Under the pieces are notes generated by a model, which saw nothing but the letters and a program-made list of their open reading frames with translations, was not told the DNA's origin and made no database searches. Positions 1 to 6,777 of a DNA stretch of 7,313 nt are shown piece by piece. How positions within the stretch are numbered: position 1 is the stretch's first letter; the number at the start of each line of letters is the position of its first letter. The DNA is from Moraxellaceae bacterium (GTDB lineage: Bacteria; Pseudomonadota; Gammaproteobacteria; Pseudomonadales; Moraxellaceae). The stretch is from NCBI GenBank assembly GCA_021156385.1, contig JAJNDL010000047.1, positions 1-7,313 on the forward strand. The letters run 5' to 3'. Both the position numbers and the translations under genes were made by a program.

Positions 1-1
1 C

Positions 2-451
2 TTCGCGGCCGTGTTCGTCTCGCCGGAAGTCGACGACAACATCGATATCGAGATCAATCCGGCCGACGTGCGCACGGATACCTACCGCTCCTCGGGCGCC
101 GGCGGCCAGCACGTCAACAAGACTGATTCCGCGGTGCGCCTCACGCATATTCCCACCAACACGGTGGTGGCCTGCCAGAACGAGCGCTCCCAGCACGCCA
201 ACCGCGACCGCGCCTGGAAGATGCTGCGCGCCAAGCTCTACGAACTCGAAGTGCTGAAGCGCAATGCCGAAAAGCAGGCGCTGGAAGAGTCCAAGTCGGA
301 TGTGGGCTGGGGCAACCAGATCCGCTCCTACGTACTCGACCAGTCGCGCGTGAAGGACCTGCGCAGCAACGTAGAAAGCTCCAATCCCAACGCGGTACTG
401 GACGGTGACCTCGACGAGTTCATCGAAGCCTCGCTGAAGATGGGGCTGTAA
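2..451 (+). CDS. prfB: Peptide chain release factor 2, C-terminal part (5' end outside window)
   Basis: This is the C-terminal 149 residues of a class I peptide chain release factor. It recognises UGA and UAA stop codons in the ribosomal A site and triggers hydrolysis of peptidyl-tRNA. The diagnostic GGQ motif, whose glutamine is methylated in the family and acts at the peptidyl transferase centre, is encoded at 101-109 within [12 protein letters not shown]. The following [13 protein letters not shown] segment and the C-terminal helix ending [13 protein letters not shown] are typical of RF2. RF2 rather than RF1 is inferred from these segments and from lysS directly downstream, the same order as in E. 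coli. The reading frame is open to the left edge, so the GTG at 11 is not the start. The tripeptide stop-recognition region and the programmed frameshift site usual in prfB lie outside the window. The gene ends with TAA. Confidence 0.96.
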   Translation, partial: FAAVFVSPEVDDNIDIEINPADVRTDTYRSSGAGGQHVNKTDSAVRLTHIPTNTVVACQNERSQHANRDRAWKMLRAKLYELEVLKRNAEKQALEESKSDVGWGNQIRSYVLDQSRVKDLRSNVESSNPNAVLDGDLDEFIEASLKMGL

Positions 452-496
452 GCACCGCGCGAGCGGTCCGCCGAAACGAAGAAACAGGCATATCAA

Positions 497-2011
497 ATGA
501 GCGAACAGCAGAGCACGGAACTCCCGGTCGATATCAACAAGCTGATTGCCGAGCGCAAGCAGAAGCTCGCGGAACTCCGTGCTGCCGAGAAAGTCGCTTT
601 CCCCAACGACTTCAAGCGCGATGCTGTCGCCGCCGACCTGCATCGCGACTTCGGCACCCACGAAAACGAAGCGCTGGAAGCCGACAGGAAGTACTTCACC
701 ATCGCCGGCCGCATCATGCTCAAGCGCATCATGGGCAAGGCCAGCTTTGCCACCATCCAGGACATGTCGGGCCGCATCCAGCTCTACATCTCGAAGGAGG
801 CAGTGGGCGAGCACACCTACAACAGCTTCAAGAAGTGGGACATCGGCGATATTGTCGGTGCCCGCGGCTATGTCTTCCGGACCAAGTCCGGCGAGCTGTC
901 CCTGCATGTGGAAGGTCTGCGCCTGCTGACCAAGGCCCTGCGTCCGTTGCCCGACAAGTTCCACGGCATTGCGGACATGGAAATGAAGTACCGGCAGCGC
1001 TATGTCGACCTCATCATGAGCGAAGACACGCGTCGTGCCTTCATCGTACGCTCCCAGGTCATCGAGGGCATCCGCCGCTTCATGTCCGGCCGCGGCTTCA
1101 TGGAAGTGGAAACGCCCATGATGCACGTGATCCCGGGCGGTGCTGCCGCCAAGCCCTTCGCCACGCACCACAATGCGCTCGACATGCCGCTGTTCCTCCG
1201 CATCGCCCCGGAGCTTTATCTGAAGCGCCTGGTCGTGGGCGGCTTCGAGCGTGTGTTCGAGATCAATCGGAATTTCCGCAACGAGGGCGTGTCCACACGG
1301 CACAACCCCGAGTTCACCATGATCGAGTTCTACATGGCGTATGCGGACTACCGGGATCTCATGGACCTCACCGAGGACATGCTGCGCACCCTGGCGGAAG
1401 ACATCCTCGGCAAGACCGCCGTCGAGTACCAGAGCGAGACCTATGATTTCGGCTCGCCTTTCACACGCCTATCCATGGTTGACTCCATCCTGCAGTACAA
1501 CCCCGAGCTCAAGCGCGAACAGCTCTGGGATCCCGTGCAGGCGGCCGAGATCATTCGCGGCAAGCTGAAGATGGAAGTGAAGCCCACCTGGGGCATCGGC
1601 AAGCTGCAGACGGTGATCTTCGAGGAAACCGTGGAAACCAAGCTGCGCCAGCCGACGTTCATCACCGAGTACCCGGCCGAGGTGTCGCCGTTGGCGCGCC
1701 GTAACGACGACAATCCTTTCATTACCGACCGCTTCGAGTTCTTCATCGGGGGCCGCGAGATCGCCAACGGCTTCTCCGAGCTCAACGACCCGGAAGACCA
1801 GGCCGAGCGCTTCCTGCAGCAGGTGAAGGAGAAGGATGCCGGCGACGACGAGGCCATGCATTACGACGCCGACTACATCCGCGCCCTGGAGTACGGATTG
1901 CCGCCGACCGCGGGCGAGGGCATAGGCATCGATCGTCTGGTCATGCTGTTCGCCAATGCGCCCAGCATCCGCGACGTCATCCTGTTCCCGCACATGCGTC
2001 CTGAATCGTAA
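497..2011 (+). CDS. lysS: Lysine--tRNA ligase, class II
   Basis: This cytoplasmic enzyme activates lysine with ATP and attaches it to tRNA-Lys. It has 504 residues, the normal length for bacterial class II LysRS. An N-terminal OB-fold anticodon-binding domain spans about residues 65-150 ([19 protein letters not shown], then the [10 protein letters not shown] strand). The class II catalytic core follows. Motif 1 lies around residues 199-212 ([12 protein letters not shown], leading to PGGAAAKPF), motif 2 at about 258-280 ([20 protein letters not shown]) and motif 3 at about 475-502 ([10 protein letters not shown] to FPHMRPE). All the ATP-binding landmarks I can check are present. The ATG at 497 is preceded by only a weak AGG-type ribosome site near 486-488. 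It lies 45 bases after prfB with no terminator between, so co-transcription with prfB is likely, and a hairpin terminator follows at 2042. Nothing suggests a GenX/EpmA paralogue, because the OB domain is intact. Confidence 0.98.
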   Translation: MSEQQSTELPVDINKLIAERKQKLAELRAAEKVAFPNDFKRDAVAADLHRDFGTHENEALEADRKYFTIAGRIMLKRIMGKASFATIQDMSGRIQLYISKEAVGEHTYNSFKKWDIGDIVGARGYVFRTKSGELSLHVEGLRLLTKALRPLPDKFHGIADMEMKYRQRYVDLIMSEDTRRAFIVRSQVIEGIRRFMSGRGFMEVETPMMHVIPGGAAAKPFATHHNALDMPLFLRIAPELYLKRLVVGGFERVFEINRNFRNEGVSTRHNPEFTMIEFYMAYADYRDLMDLTEDMLRTLAEDILGKTAVEYQSETYDFGSPFTRLSMVDSILQYNPELKREQLWDPVQAAEIIRGKLKMEVKPTWGIGKLQTVIFEETVETKLRQPTFITEYPAEVSPLARRNDDNPFITDRFEFFIGGREIANGFSELNDPEDQAERFLQQVKEKDAGDDEAMHYDADYIRALEYGLPPTAGEGIGIDRLVMLFANAPSIRDVILFPHMRPES

Positions 2012-2041
2012 GGCGGCCACTTGCCCCGGTTCATGCAGTAA

Positions 2042-2068
2042 AGGCGGCCGATCGGCCGCCTCTTTCTT
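2042..2068 (+). terminator. Rho-independent terminator after lysS
   Basis: A perfect 20-base palindrome occupies 2042-2061. It can form an 8-bp stem, AGGCGGCC (2042-2049) with GGCCGCCT (2054-2061), around a GATC loop (2050-2053). A T-rich run TCTTTCTT follows, interrupted by C, so the U tract is imperfect. It sits 30 bases after the lysS stop and before an intergenic gap, which fits transcription termination of prfB-lysS. Confidence 0.75.
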
Positions 2069-2211
2069 GCCTGCCACAGGCGTGCTCCCGCACTCTCGGT
2101 GCTTGCCCGCCTGACCCGCCCTCCGGGCTGCACGGTCAAACCGGAGCATGCCTGCCTGCTTAATATGCAGAACGAACCCGGCAACAGGGTCCAATGCCTG
2201 AGGACATAACA
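2069..2211. other. Intergenic region upstream of the solute-binding-like gene
   Basis: No coding signal is convincing here. It probably contains the promoter of the downstream gene. A -10-like TAATAT is at 2161-2166 (4 of 6 matches to TATAAT in position), but I see no good -35 hexamer at 16-18 bases spacing. A short GCCC-TCC-GGGC inverted repeat occurs around 2117-2127. The only clear signal is the ribosome binding site GAGGA at 2200-2204, seven bases before the ATG at 2212. Confidence 0.4.
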
Positions 2212-3342
2212 ATGAGAACAATTCGCGCCGCATCCCTGAGCCTGAGAACGATTGCGACGGTGGGCCTGCTGCTGGCGGGCATGCACGCACAGGCGGAAAC
2301 CACCAGCAAGGTCAACGGCATCAACATCACGCTGCCCACGGCCGACGAGTTTGCCAAGGCCACCGGCATCAAGCCGCTGGACAAGCCGCTCCATGTGAAG
2401 GTCTGCATCTTCGATCCCGTCGGCAACAACGGCCCGGCCATCCAGTACGCCAAGGACCTGGTGCTGCAGGCCCGGCGCTGGAACGTGTTCCTCGACATCC
2501 GCGCCTTCACAGACGAGCGCGTGGCAGCCGAGGATTTCAAGGCAGGGCAGTGCGACGCCGTGGCGCTTTCCACCTTCCGCGCCAAGCAGTTCAACAAGTT
2601 CATGGGCAGCTTCGACGCGGTCGGCGCCCTGCATGACTACAACCAGGTACGCACGGCCATGAACGTGCTCTACACCAACCCCAAGGTCGCGCCCTACATG
2701 ATCGAGGGCCCTTACCAGGTCGGCGGCATCGTACCGATCGGCGCCGTCTACGTGATGGTCAACGACCGCAGTATCAACTCCATCGAGAAGGCTGCCGGCA
2801 AGAAGGTCGCGGTGCTGGACTTCGACAAGTCGCAGGCCAAGATGGTGCAGCAGCTCGGCGCCTCTCCGGTGCCGTCCGACATCACCAATTTCTCCGGCAA
2901 GTTCAATAACGGCCAGGTCGACATCATCGCAGCGCCAGCCGTCGTTTTCCGTCCGCTCGAGCTTTACCGCGGCATGGGAGACAAGGGGGGCATCTTCCGC
3001 ATTCCGCTGGTCATGATGTCGGGCTCGGTGGTTTTCCGGCGCGAGAAGTTCCTGAAGGAGATTCCGGATCTGGACGACAAGATCCAGAAGATCCGCAATT
3101 TTGCGATTACCTATCTCGACCAGGCCTATACCCTCATCGACTCGGTCGAGAAGGACATTCCCGAGCGCTACTGGATGGACCTTTCCGCGGAAGAGAAGGA
3201 CAAGTATTTTCGCATGATGCGTGAGGCACGCCTGCAGCTGATGCATGACGGCACCTACGACCCGCGCATGCTGGGCCTCCTGAAGAAGGTGCGTTGCAAG
3301 CACAACCCGGCGAGCTATGAGTGCGCGTTGAAGGACGAGTGA
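2212..3342 (+). CDS. Secreted solute-binding-like protein of unknown ligand
   Basis: This protein has 376 residues. A Sec signal peptide (positive MRTIRAASLSLR, hydrophobic IATVGLLLAG, cleavage after AQA at residue 28) predicts a periplasmic location. The mature part looks like an alpha/beta binding-protein fold of the TRAP (DctP) type. Evidence for this is strand PLHVKVCIFD (59-68), GQCDAVALSTF (112-121), INSIEKAAGKKVAVLDF (188-204, like the hinge-region KGKK segment of TRAP receptors) and GQVDIIAAPAVVF (234-246), followed by a helical, charged C-terminal third. Four cysteines in the mature protein (66, 114, 361, 370) could form disulfides. I chose ATG 2212 over ATG 2194 because GAGGA at 2200-2204 lies seven bases before it and it places the signal peptide at the N terminus. 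No transporter membrane subunit is adjacent, so the transport role is inferred only. Related proteins exist in Pseudomonas and Xanthomonadales as uncharacterised putative solute-binding proteins, to my recollection. Confidence 0.85.
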   Translation: MRTIRAASLSLRTIATVGLLLAGMHAQAETTSKVNGINITLPTADEFAKATGIKPLDKPLHVKVCIFDPVGNNGPAIQYAKDLVLQARRWNVFLDIRAFTDERVAAEDFKAGQCDAVALSTFRAKQFNKFMGSFDAVGALHDYNQVRTAMNVLYTNPKVAPYMIEGPYQVGGIVPIGAVYVMVNDRSINSIEKAAGKKVAVLDFDKSQAKMVQQLGASPVPSDITNFSGKFNNGQVDIIAAPAVVFRPLELYRGMGDKGGIFRIPLVMMSGSVVFRREKFLKEIPDLDDKIQKIRNFAITYLDQAYTLIDSVEKDIPERYWMDLSAEEKDKYFRMMREARLQLMHDGTYDPRMLGLLKKVRCKHNPASYECALKDE

Positions 3343-3362
3343 CGGGCATTATCCCGGGCAAT

Positions 3363-3394
3363 AAAAAAGGCGATGCCACGGCATCGCCTTTTTT
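3363..3394. terminator. Bidirectional Rho-independent terminator between convergent genes
   Basis: GGCGATGCC (3369-3377) and GGCATCGCC (3380-3388) pair in a 9-bp stem, more realistically 8 bp with a CACG loop. The stem is flanked by A6 (3363-3368) on the left and T6 (3389-3394) on the right. It therefore reads as a canonical hairpin plus U tract on both strands. It lies 20 bases after the stop of the plus-strand solute-binding-like gene and 14 bases beyond the stop of the minus-strand DUF962 gene, so it should serve both. Confidence 0.93.
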
Positions 3395-3408
3395 GCTTCA
3401 TGCAGGCA

Positions 3409-3831
3409 TCAGGTCGGCAAGCCCAGCCGCTTGTAGATGAAGTTCAGCAGCCAGATCGGGCCCACCAGCAGGAACTGCAGGTCCTTGAAGAAGGAAGGTT
3501 TCTTGCCCTCTACCTTGTGCCCGTAGAACTGGAAGATCCAGGCCACGACGAAGAGCGCCACGGCAACCCAGAGCAGGTTCGGAATGTAGGGAAGGAGCAT
3601 CAGCATCGAAACGGTAATGGCCAGCATGCCGAGCGCCAGCGGGAAGGACACAGGGACATAAAAGGCAAGGGCTACGGCCAAGGCGACCCAGGCCGCCCAG
3701 GGATGGAGCACATACAGCAGGGCGAAGACACAGAAGTAGATCACGGGCACGCAGACCCAATGGATGGTCTTGTTGAGCGGGTTACGGTGGGATTCCCCGT
3801 ATTCGTCGAGCCATTCGGTCAGTGTTTTCAT
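3409..3831 (-). CDS. DUF962 / Mpo1-like integral membrane protein
   Basis: This small membrane protein of 140 residues belongs to the DUF962 (YGL010w/Mpo1-like) family. The yeast member Mpo1 is an iron-dependent dioxygenase acting on 2-hydroxy fatty acids in the alpha-oxidation route. The family signature is clear: an N-terminal soluble stretch MKTLTEWLDEYGESHRNPLNK with His15 and NPLNKTIHWVCVP with His24, then about four hydrophobic segments (roughly 24-42, 45-63, 65-81, 86-102), then FQFYGHKVEGKKPS with His105. These histidines are the likely metal ligands by family analogy. A final amphipathic segment ends KRLGLPT. The start at 3831 is supported by GAGGGG at 3837-3842, five bases upstream, and by the family N terminus; an upstream in-frame ATG at 3882 would add 17 unrelated residues. 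The gene stands alone, divergent from the YidB-like gene. Enzymatic activity in this bacterium is inferred, not shown. Confidence 0.88.
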   Translation of the reverse strand: MKTLTEWLDEYGESHRNPLNKTIHWVCVPVIYFCVFALLYVLHPWAAWVALAVALAFYVPVSFPLALGMLAITVSMLMLLPYIPNLLWVAVALFVVAWIFQFYGHKVEGKKPSFFKDLQFLLVGPIWLLNFIYKRLGLPT

Positions 3832-3993
3832 GGTGTCCCCTCTGCTTCTCCTGTGACAGTCCGACGATGCGCTGGCTCTCACCCAAAATCAAGTACTGTC
3901 GTACCAGATTGGGTGGGTCGGGTTTGTCTGGCCAGCCCGATTGCCTTCCCTGATCTAGGCTTTTGGGTCCAGCTTCCAACACCGGAGGACATC
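3832..3993. promoter_or_regulatory. Divergent intergenic region with imperfect inverted repeat
   Basis: The 162 bases between the divergent DUF962 and YidB-like genes must carry both promoters. An imperfect dyad spans 3882-3913: CCCAAAATCAAGTAC (3882-3896), a TGTC spacer, then GTACCAGATTGGG (3901-3913). The arms share CCCAA, TC and GTAC, with a two-base bulge and a two-base mismatch. It could be an operator or a weak hairpin. I see no convincing -35/-10 pair; a TTGTCT at 3924-3929 has no well-spaced -10. Ribosome sites are GAGGGG (3837-3842, minus strand) and GGAGGA (3984-3989, plus strand). Confidence 0.4.
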
Positions 3994-4395
3994 ATGGGTC
4001 TTCTGAACATGGTGGGCCGAATTCTGGGCGGACGCCAGCGCGGTCCCGGCCCGGATACGACGAGCATGGCGCATCTGCTGCTGGCACAGGCCGGTGGTCT
4101 CGAAGGCCTGCTCCGGCGCTTCCAGCAAAGCGGGCTGGGTGCAGTATTCGGTTCGTGGGTAGGGATGGGGCAGAACAAGCCCATCACGCCCACACAGATC
4201 CAGCAGGCGCTTGGCAGTGGCCAACTGGTCCAGCTGGCCAGCCGGCTGGGCCTTGATCCGCGGCAGCTTGCCAGGCTGCTGGCCCAGTACCTGCCCGGGA
4301 TCGTCGACAGCATGACACCTGATGGCCGTCTGCCCGGAACCGGTGCGGCCAAGCCATCCGGAGCGGCGCAAAAAGGCGACTCCACCAGGCATTGA
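3994..4395 (+). CDS. YidB-like (DUF937) protein
   Basis: This is a 133-residue protein of the YidB/DUF937 family. Recognisable segments are the short N-terminal MGLLNMVGRILGG, then GGLEGLLRRFQQSGLGAVF (35-52), SWVGMGQNKPITPTQIQQAL (54-73, matching the family pattern of SWVG, N-x-PI and QLQQALG), LASRLGLDPRQLARLLAQYL (81-100) and PGIVDSMTPDGRLP (101-114). The family is helical, has no catalytic motif that I can name, and its biochemical role is not established. There is no signal peptide, so it is probably cytoplasmic. ATG 3994 is chosen because GGAGGA lies at 3984-3989, four bases upstream, and because the family N terminus begins there. The frame stays open upstream to 3373, but that part is antisense to the DUF962 gene and is not coding. 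The C-terminal tail after residue 115 (Gly/Ala/Pro/Lys-rich) looks disordered. Confidence 0.9.
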   Translation: MGLLNMVGRILGGRQRGPGPDTTSMAHLLLAQAGGLEGLLRRFQQSGLGAVFGSWVGMGQNKPITPTQIQQALGSGQLVQLASRLGLDPRQLARLLAQYLPGIVDSMTPDGRLPGTGAAKPSGAAQKGDSTRH

Positions 4396-4447
4396 AGTGC
4401 TGCCTATGCCGTGAGTCCGCATGGCGCCTGTCTTCCAGGCAGGGACG

Positions 4448-5338
4448 TTATCTGTTGAGGCTGACCATCAGCACGCCGCCCAGGACGAGGGCGGTGCCCA
4501 TGGCTTGTGCCCAGTCCAACGTTTCCCCCAGCACGATATAGCCGAGATAGAGCGTCGCCACAGGCCCGACCGCGCCGATGAGTGCTGCCTGGGTAGCGCC
4601 GATGTGGCGGATGCCGTTGGTGAGCAGCGTCGCCGGCAGCACCGTGCAGGCCACTGCCAGGGTCAGGCCGAGCATGGCGACTTTGGGGCTCACCACGAGT
4701 GCCGAGACGGGATGGGCAATGAGGAAATGGATCGCGCAGGTCAGGCTGGCGATGCTGAGGGCGATACTCGTGAAGCGATTGGCTCCGATGCGCTGGATCA
4801 TCTCTCCGGAGCCGACCAGGTAGATGGCATAGGCAACCGCACTGCCGAATACCAGCGTAATGCCGAGGCCGAGTCGTGAAGAGGAAGAGTGCAGGTCGGG
4901 CCAGACCACCAGGGCCATGCCGACATAGCTGACGGCAATCGCCATCCAGGTTCGTCCGCGGACAGGGCGTCGCAGCCAGAAGGCTGTGATCAGCACCGTG
5001 ATGGTCGGGTAGAGGAAAAGGGTCAGCCGCTCGAGGCCGGCACTGATGTATTGCAGTCCCAGGAAGTCCAGCAGGGCGGCCAGGTAATAGCCGCCAATCC
5101 CTAGCAGCGCGAGAGCAATCCAGTCCTTCGCAGTCAGTGGTGCCCCTCTTTCCCGGTGACGGGCCCACAGGCCCATGGCCAGGAAGAAGGGCAAGGCCAG
5201 CACCATGCGCAAGGTCAGCAGGATGACGGGGTCCACAGCCTCGCGGTAGCCCAGCTTGATGAAGATGGACTTGGTCGAGAAAAGCACGGCAGAGGCGAGG
5301 ACCAGGATGACGCCGGTCGGGGTGTTGCGTGACGACAT
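4448..5338 (-). CDS. EamA/DMT family permease
   Basis: This is a 296-residue inner-membrane protein of the drug/metabolite transporter superfamily, with two tandem EamA repeats and about ten hydrophobic segments. The first repeat begins GVILVLASAVLFSTKSIFIK (residues 9-28) and ends near AISYVGMALVVW-like AVSYVGMALVVW (135-146); it contains FLGLQYISAGLERLTLFLYP (92-111), a typical EamA segment. The second repeat starts about LGLGITLVFGSAVAYAIYLV (156-175) and ends with the hallmark GETLDWAQAMGTALVLGGVL (271-290). Members export amino acids, metabolites or drugs; the substrate here cannot be read from sequence. The start at 5338 matches the usual N terminus, but I see no Shine-Dalgarno upstream of it, and the frame remains open further upstream to 5548 without membrane-protein character. 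It is convergent with the YidB-like gene, with 52 bases between the stops and no clear terminator there. Confidence 0.92.
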   Translation of the reverse strand: MSSRNTPTGVILVLASAVLFSTKSIFIKLGYREAVDPVILLTLRMVLALPFFLAMGLWARHRERGAPLTAKDWIALALLGIGGYYLAALLDFLGLQYISAGLERLTLFLYPTITVLITAFWLRRPVRGRTWMAIAVSYVGMALVVWPDLHSSSSRLGLGITLVFGSAVAYAIYLVGSGEMIQRIGANRFTSIALSIASLTCAIHFLIAHPVSALVVSPKVAMLGLTLAVACTVLPATLLTNGIRHIGATQAALIGAVGPVATLYLGYIVLGETLDWAQAMGTALVLGGVLMVSLNR

Positions 5339-5488
5339 GATGCGCAGCTTGATCGGGGCAGGCGCGAATCTTAGCCCGGACGGAACCTGACTGGGCGGGT
5401 TTCTCGAGCCGCGGGTTGGTGATGCATCGGCATGACGGAGCAGGTCCCTGATCCGGCGGAAAAAAGTCAAAAATTCGACGGTACGGTA

Positions 5489-5518
5489 CTCACATTGGCT
5501 GAAACCCTGCATTACAAT
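5489..5518 (+). promoter_or_regulatory. Candidate sigma-70 promoter of the pnt operon
   Basis: TACAAT at 5513-5518 matches the -10 consensus TATAAT at five of six positions. CTCACA at 5489-5494 matches the -35 consensus TTGACA at four of six, with an 18-base spacer. Transcription would start near 5525, giving an untranslated leader of roughly 105 bases. An A-rich stretch just upstream (5460-5475) could act as an UP-like element. The -10 is persuasive; the -35 is weak. Confidence 0.5.
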
Positions 5519-5527
5519 CGCCGGCCT

Positions 5528-5548
5528 TTGTGCCTTTTTGGGGCACAA
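5528..5548 (+). other. Hairpin in the pntAA leader
   Basis: TTGTGCC (5528-5534) is complementary to GGCACAA (5542-5548), a 7-bp stem that two T-G wobble pairs can extend, leaving a TTT loop. It sits a few bases after the predicted transcription start and about 80 bases before the pntAA start. It lacks a following U tract, so it is not a normal terminator. A role in transcript stability or regulation is only a possibility. Confidence 0.45.
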
Positions 5549-5629
5549 GTCCGACCGGCCGGCCAGAAGCCAGCCTTAGGTCCGGGCATTCCTCCACATC
5601 TACCTGACAAGCCAAGGTGAGGGTTGACC

Positions 5630-6763
5630 ATGCAAATTGGGATTCCAGCCGAAATCCTTGCGGGCGAAACTCGCGTCGCCGCGACGCCGGAAACGGTGAA
5701 AAAGTTCGTCTCGCTGGGTTACAAGCTGGTCGTGCAGAAGGGCGCGGGTGTCGCGTCGTCCTGCATCGACAAGGCCTATGAAGAGGCCGGTGCCACCATC
5801 GCTGCCACGGCCGCCGATACCTACAAGGATTCGGACGTGGTGCTGAAAGTGGTTGCCCCGACCGCCGAGGAAGTGCCGCTCATCAAGCAGGGCGCCATCG
5901 TGTTGGCCGCTTTCGCGCCGCACCAGAACCCCAACCTCGACGCCTATGCCGCCCGTGGCCTCACCTGCGTGGCCATGGAGCTGATCCCGCGCATCACCCG
6001 TGCGCAGAGCTCCGACATCCTCTCCTCCCAGGCTTCCCTCGCTGGCTACAAGGCCGTGCTGATGGCCGCCAACGAATACCAGGGCATGTACCCCATGATG
6101 ATGACCGCGGCCGGCACGATTAAGCCCGCCCGCGTCGTCATCCTCGGTGTTGGCGTGGCGGGCCTGCAGGCCATCGCCACCGCCAAGCGCCTCGGCGCCG
6201 TGGTGGAAGCCTCCGACATGCGTCCCGCCGCGAAAGAGCAGGTGGAGTCGCTGGGCGGCAAGTGGCTCGACGTGCCGATGTCCGATGAAGAAAAGGCCAA
6301 GGCGCTGGGCACCGGCGGTTACGCCTGGGTGCCGAGCCCCGAGTACGTCCGTGACCAGGCCATCGTCGTCGACAAGGCCGTGTCCGCTGCCAACATCGTG
6401 ATCACGACGGCGCAGATTCCCGGCCGCAAGGCGCCGGTGCTGATCAAGGCCGAGACCGTCGCCAAGATGAAGCCCGGTTCCATCATCGTCGACATGGCCG
6501 TTTCTTCCGGCGGCAACGTCGAAGGCTCGAAGCTGAACGAGACCGTCGTCACCGAAAACGGCGTAAAGATCCTCGGCGTCGGCAACATCCCGGCCACGGT
6601 CGCTGCTGAAGCCTCCGCGCTCTACAGCCGCAACCTGCTGAACTTCCTGCAACCCCAGCACGACAAGGACTCGCAGAGCCTGAAGCTCAATCGCGAGGAC
6701 GAAATGGTCAAGCCGACGCTCGTCGTCGACGGTGGCCAGGTGCTGTACAAGAAGCCCGCCTGA
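5630..6763 (+). CDS. pntAA: NAD(P) transhydrogenase subunit alpha, part 1 (NAD(H)-binding domain I)
   Basis: This is the soluble, cytoplasmic NAD(H)-binding subunit of the proton-translocating transhydrogenase, which transfers hydride from NADH to NADP+ driven by proton influx. Its 377 residues match the separate PntAA subunit of three-subunit enzymes such as that of Rhodospirillum rubrum, not the longer fused PntA of E. coli. Visible features are the N-terminal [19 protein letters not shown] (3-21) shared with alanine dehydrogenase, [20 protein letters not shown] (124-143, the conserved Arg/Gln/Asp active-site segment), the Rossmann glycine motif GVGVAGLQA (173-181), [10 protein letters not shown] (202-211) and [14 protein letters not shown] (259-272). 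The mobile-loop region reads [11 protein letters not shown] (229-239), unlike the GGYAKEM form known in R. rubrum. ATG 5630 has GAGGG at 5619-5623, six bases upstream; the in-frame TTG at 5624 is less likely. It is first gene of the pnt operon, 14 bases before pntAB. Confidence 0.96.
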   Translation: MQIGIPAEILAGETRVAATPETVKKFVSLGYKLVVQKGAGVASSCIDKAYEEAGATIAATAADTYKDSDVVLKVVAPTAEEVPLIKQGAIVLAAFAPHQNPNLDAYAARGLTCVAMELIPRITRAQSSDILSSQASLAGYKAVLMAANEYQGMYPMMMTAAGTIKPARVVILGVGVAGLQAIATAKRLGAVVEASDMRPAAKEQVESLGGKWLDVPMSDEEKAKALGTGGYAWVPSPEYVRDQAIVVDKAVSAANIVITTAQIPGRKAPVLIKAETVAKMKPGSIIVDMAVSSGGNVEGSKLNETVVTENGVKILGVGNIPATVAAEASALYSRNLLNFLQPQHDKDSQSLKLNREDEMVKPTLVVDGGQVLYKKPA

Positions 6764-6777
6764 CAGGAGCGAACGAG

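Larger units (their letters stand above)
5339..5629. other. Divergent intergenic region between the EamA permease and pntAA
   Basis: No credible gene is present in these 291 bases. The left part (5339-5480) must hold any promoter of the EamA gene; a minus-strand TAAGAT near 5370 is a weak -10 candidate without a good -35. The stretch 5460-5476 is A-rich in an otherwise GC-rich region, and a short tandem ACGGT ACGGT lies around 5479-5488. The right part carries the pntAA promoter candidate, a leader hairpin (5528-5548), a GC palindrome GGCCGGCC at about 5557-5564 and the pntAA ribosome site. Confidence 0.5.

Noticed and set aside
835..1446. Plus-strand frame of 203 codons within lysS
   Set aside because: It is a frame-shifted shadow of lysS; the lysS frame holds all class II synthetase motifs without interruption.
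1873..3303. Long open frame (476 codons) on the minus strand across the lysS end and the solute-binding-like gene
   Set aside because: It is antisense to a clear secreted-protein gene and to the lysS 3' end, crosses the lysS terminator, has a low-complexity His/Val/Asp/Gly composition typical of GC-rich shadow frames, and resembles no family I know.
3373..3993. Upstream extension of the YidB-like reading frame
   Set aside because: It runs through the terminator and opposite the DUF962 gene, has no family similarity, and a good ribosome site marks the start at 3994.
4421..4440. Possible terminator GCCTG-TCTTC-CAGGC between the YidB-like and EamA genes
   Set aside because: The stem is only five base pairs and there is no T run on either strand.
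4404..5168. Second minus-strand frame of 254 codons within the EamA gene
   Set aside because: It is an out-of-frame shadow of the permease, rich in Arg/Pro/His and with no hydrophobic segments or family match.
5339..5548. N-terminal extension of the EamA reading frame by 70 residues
   Set aside because: The extra residues are charged and non-membrane, overlap the pnt promoter region, and EamA proteins normally begin just before the first helix, as at 5338.
5600..6661. Minus-strand open frame of 353 codons opposite pntAA
   Set aside because: Its composition (Gly/His/Asp/Arg-rich) is what the reverse of a high-GC coding frame produces, and pntAA on the plus strand is unmistakable.
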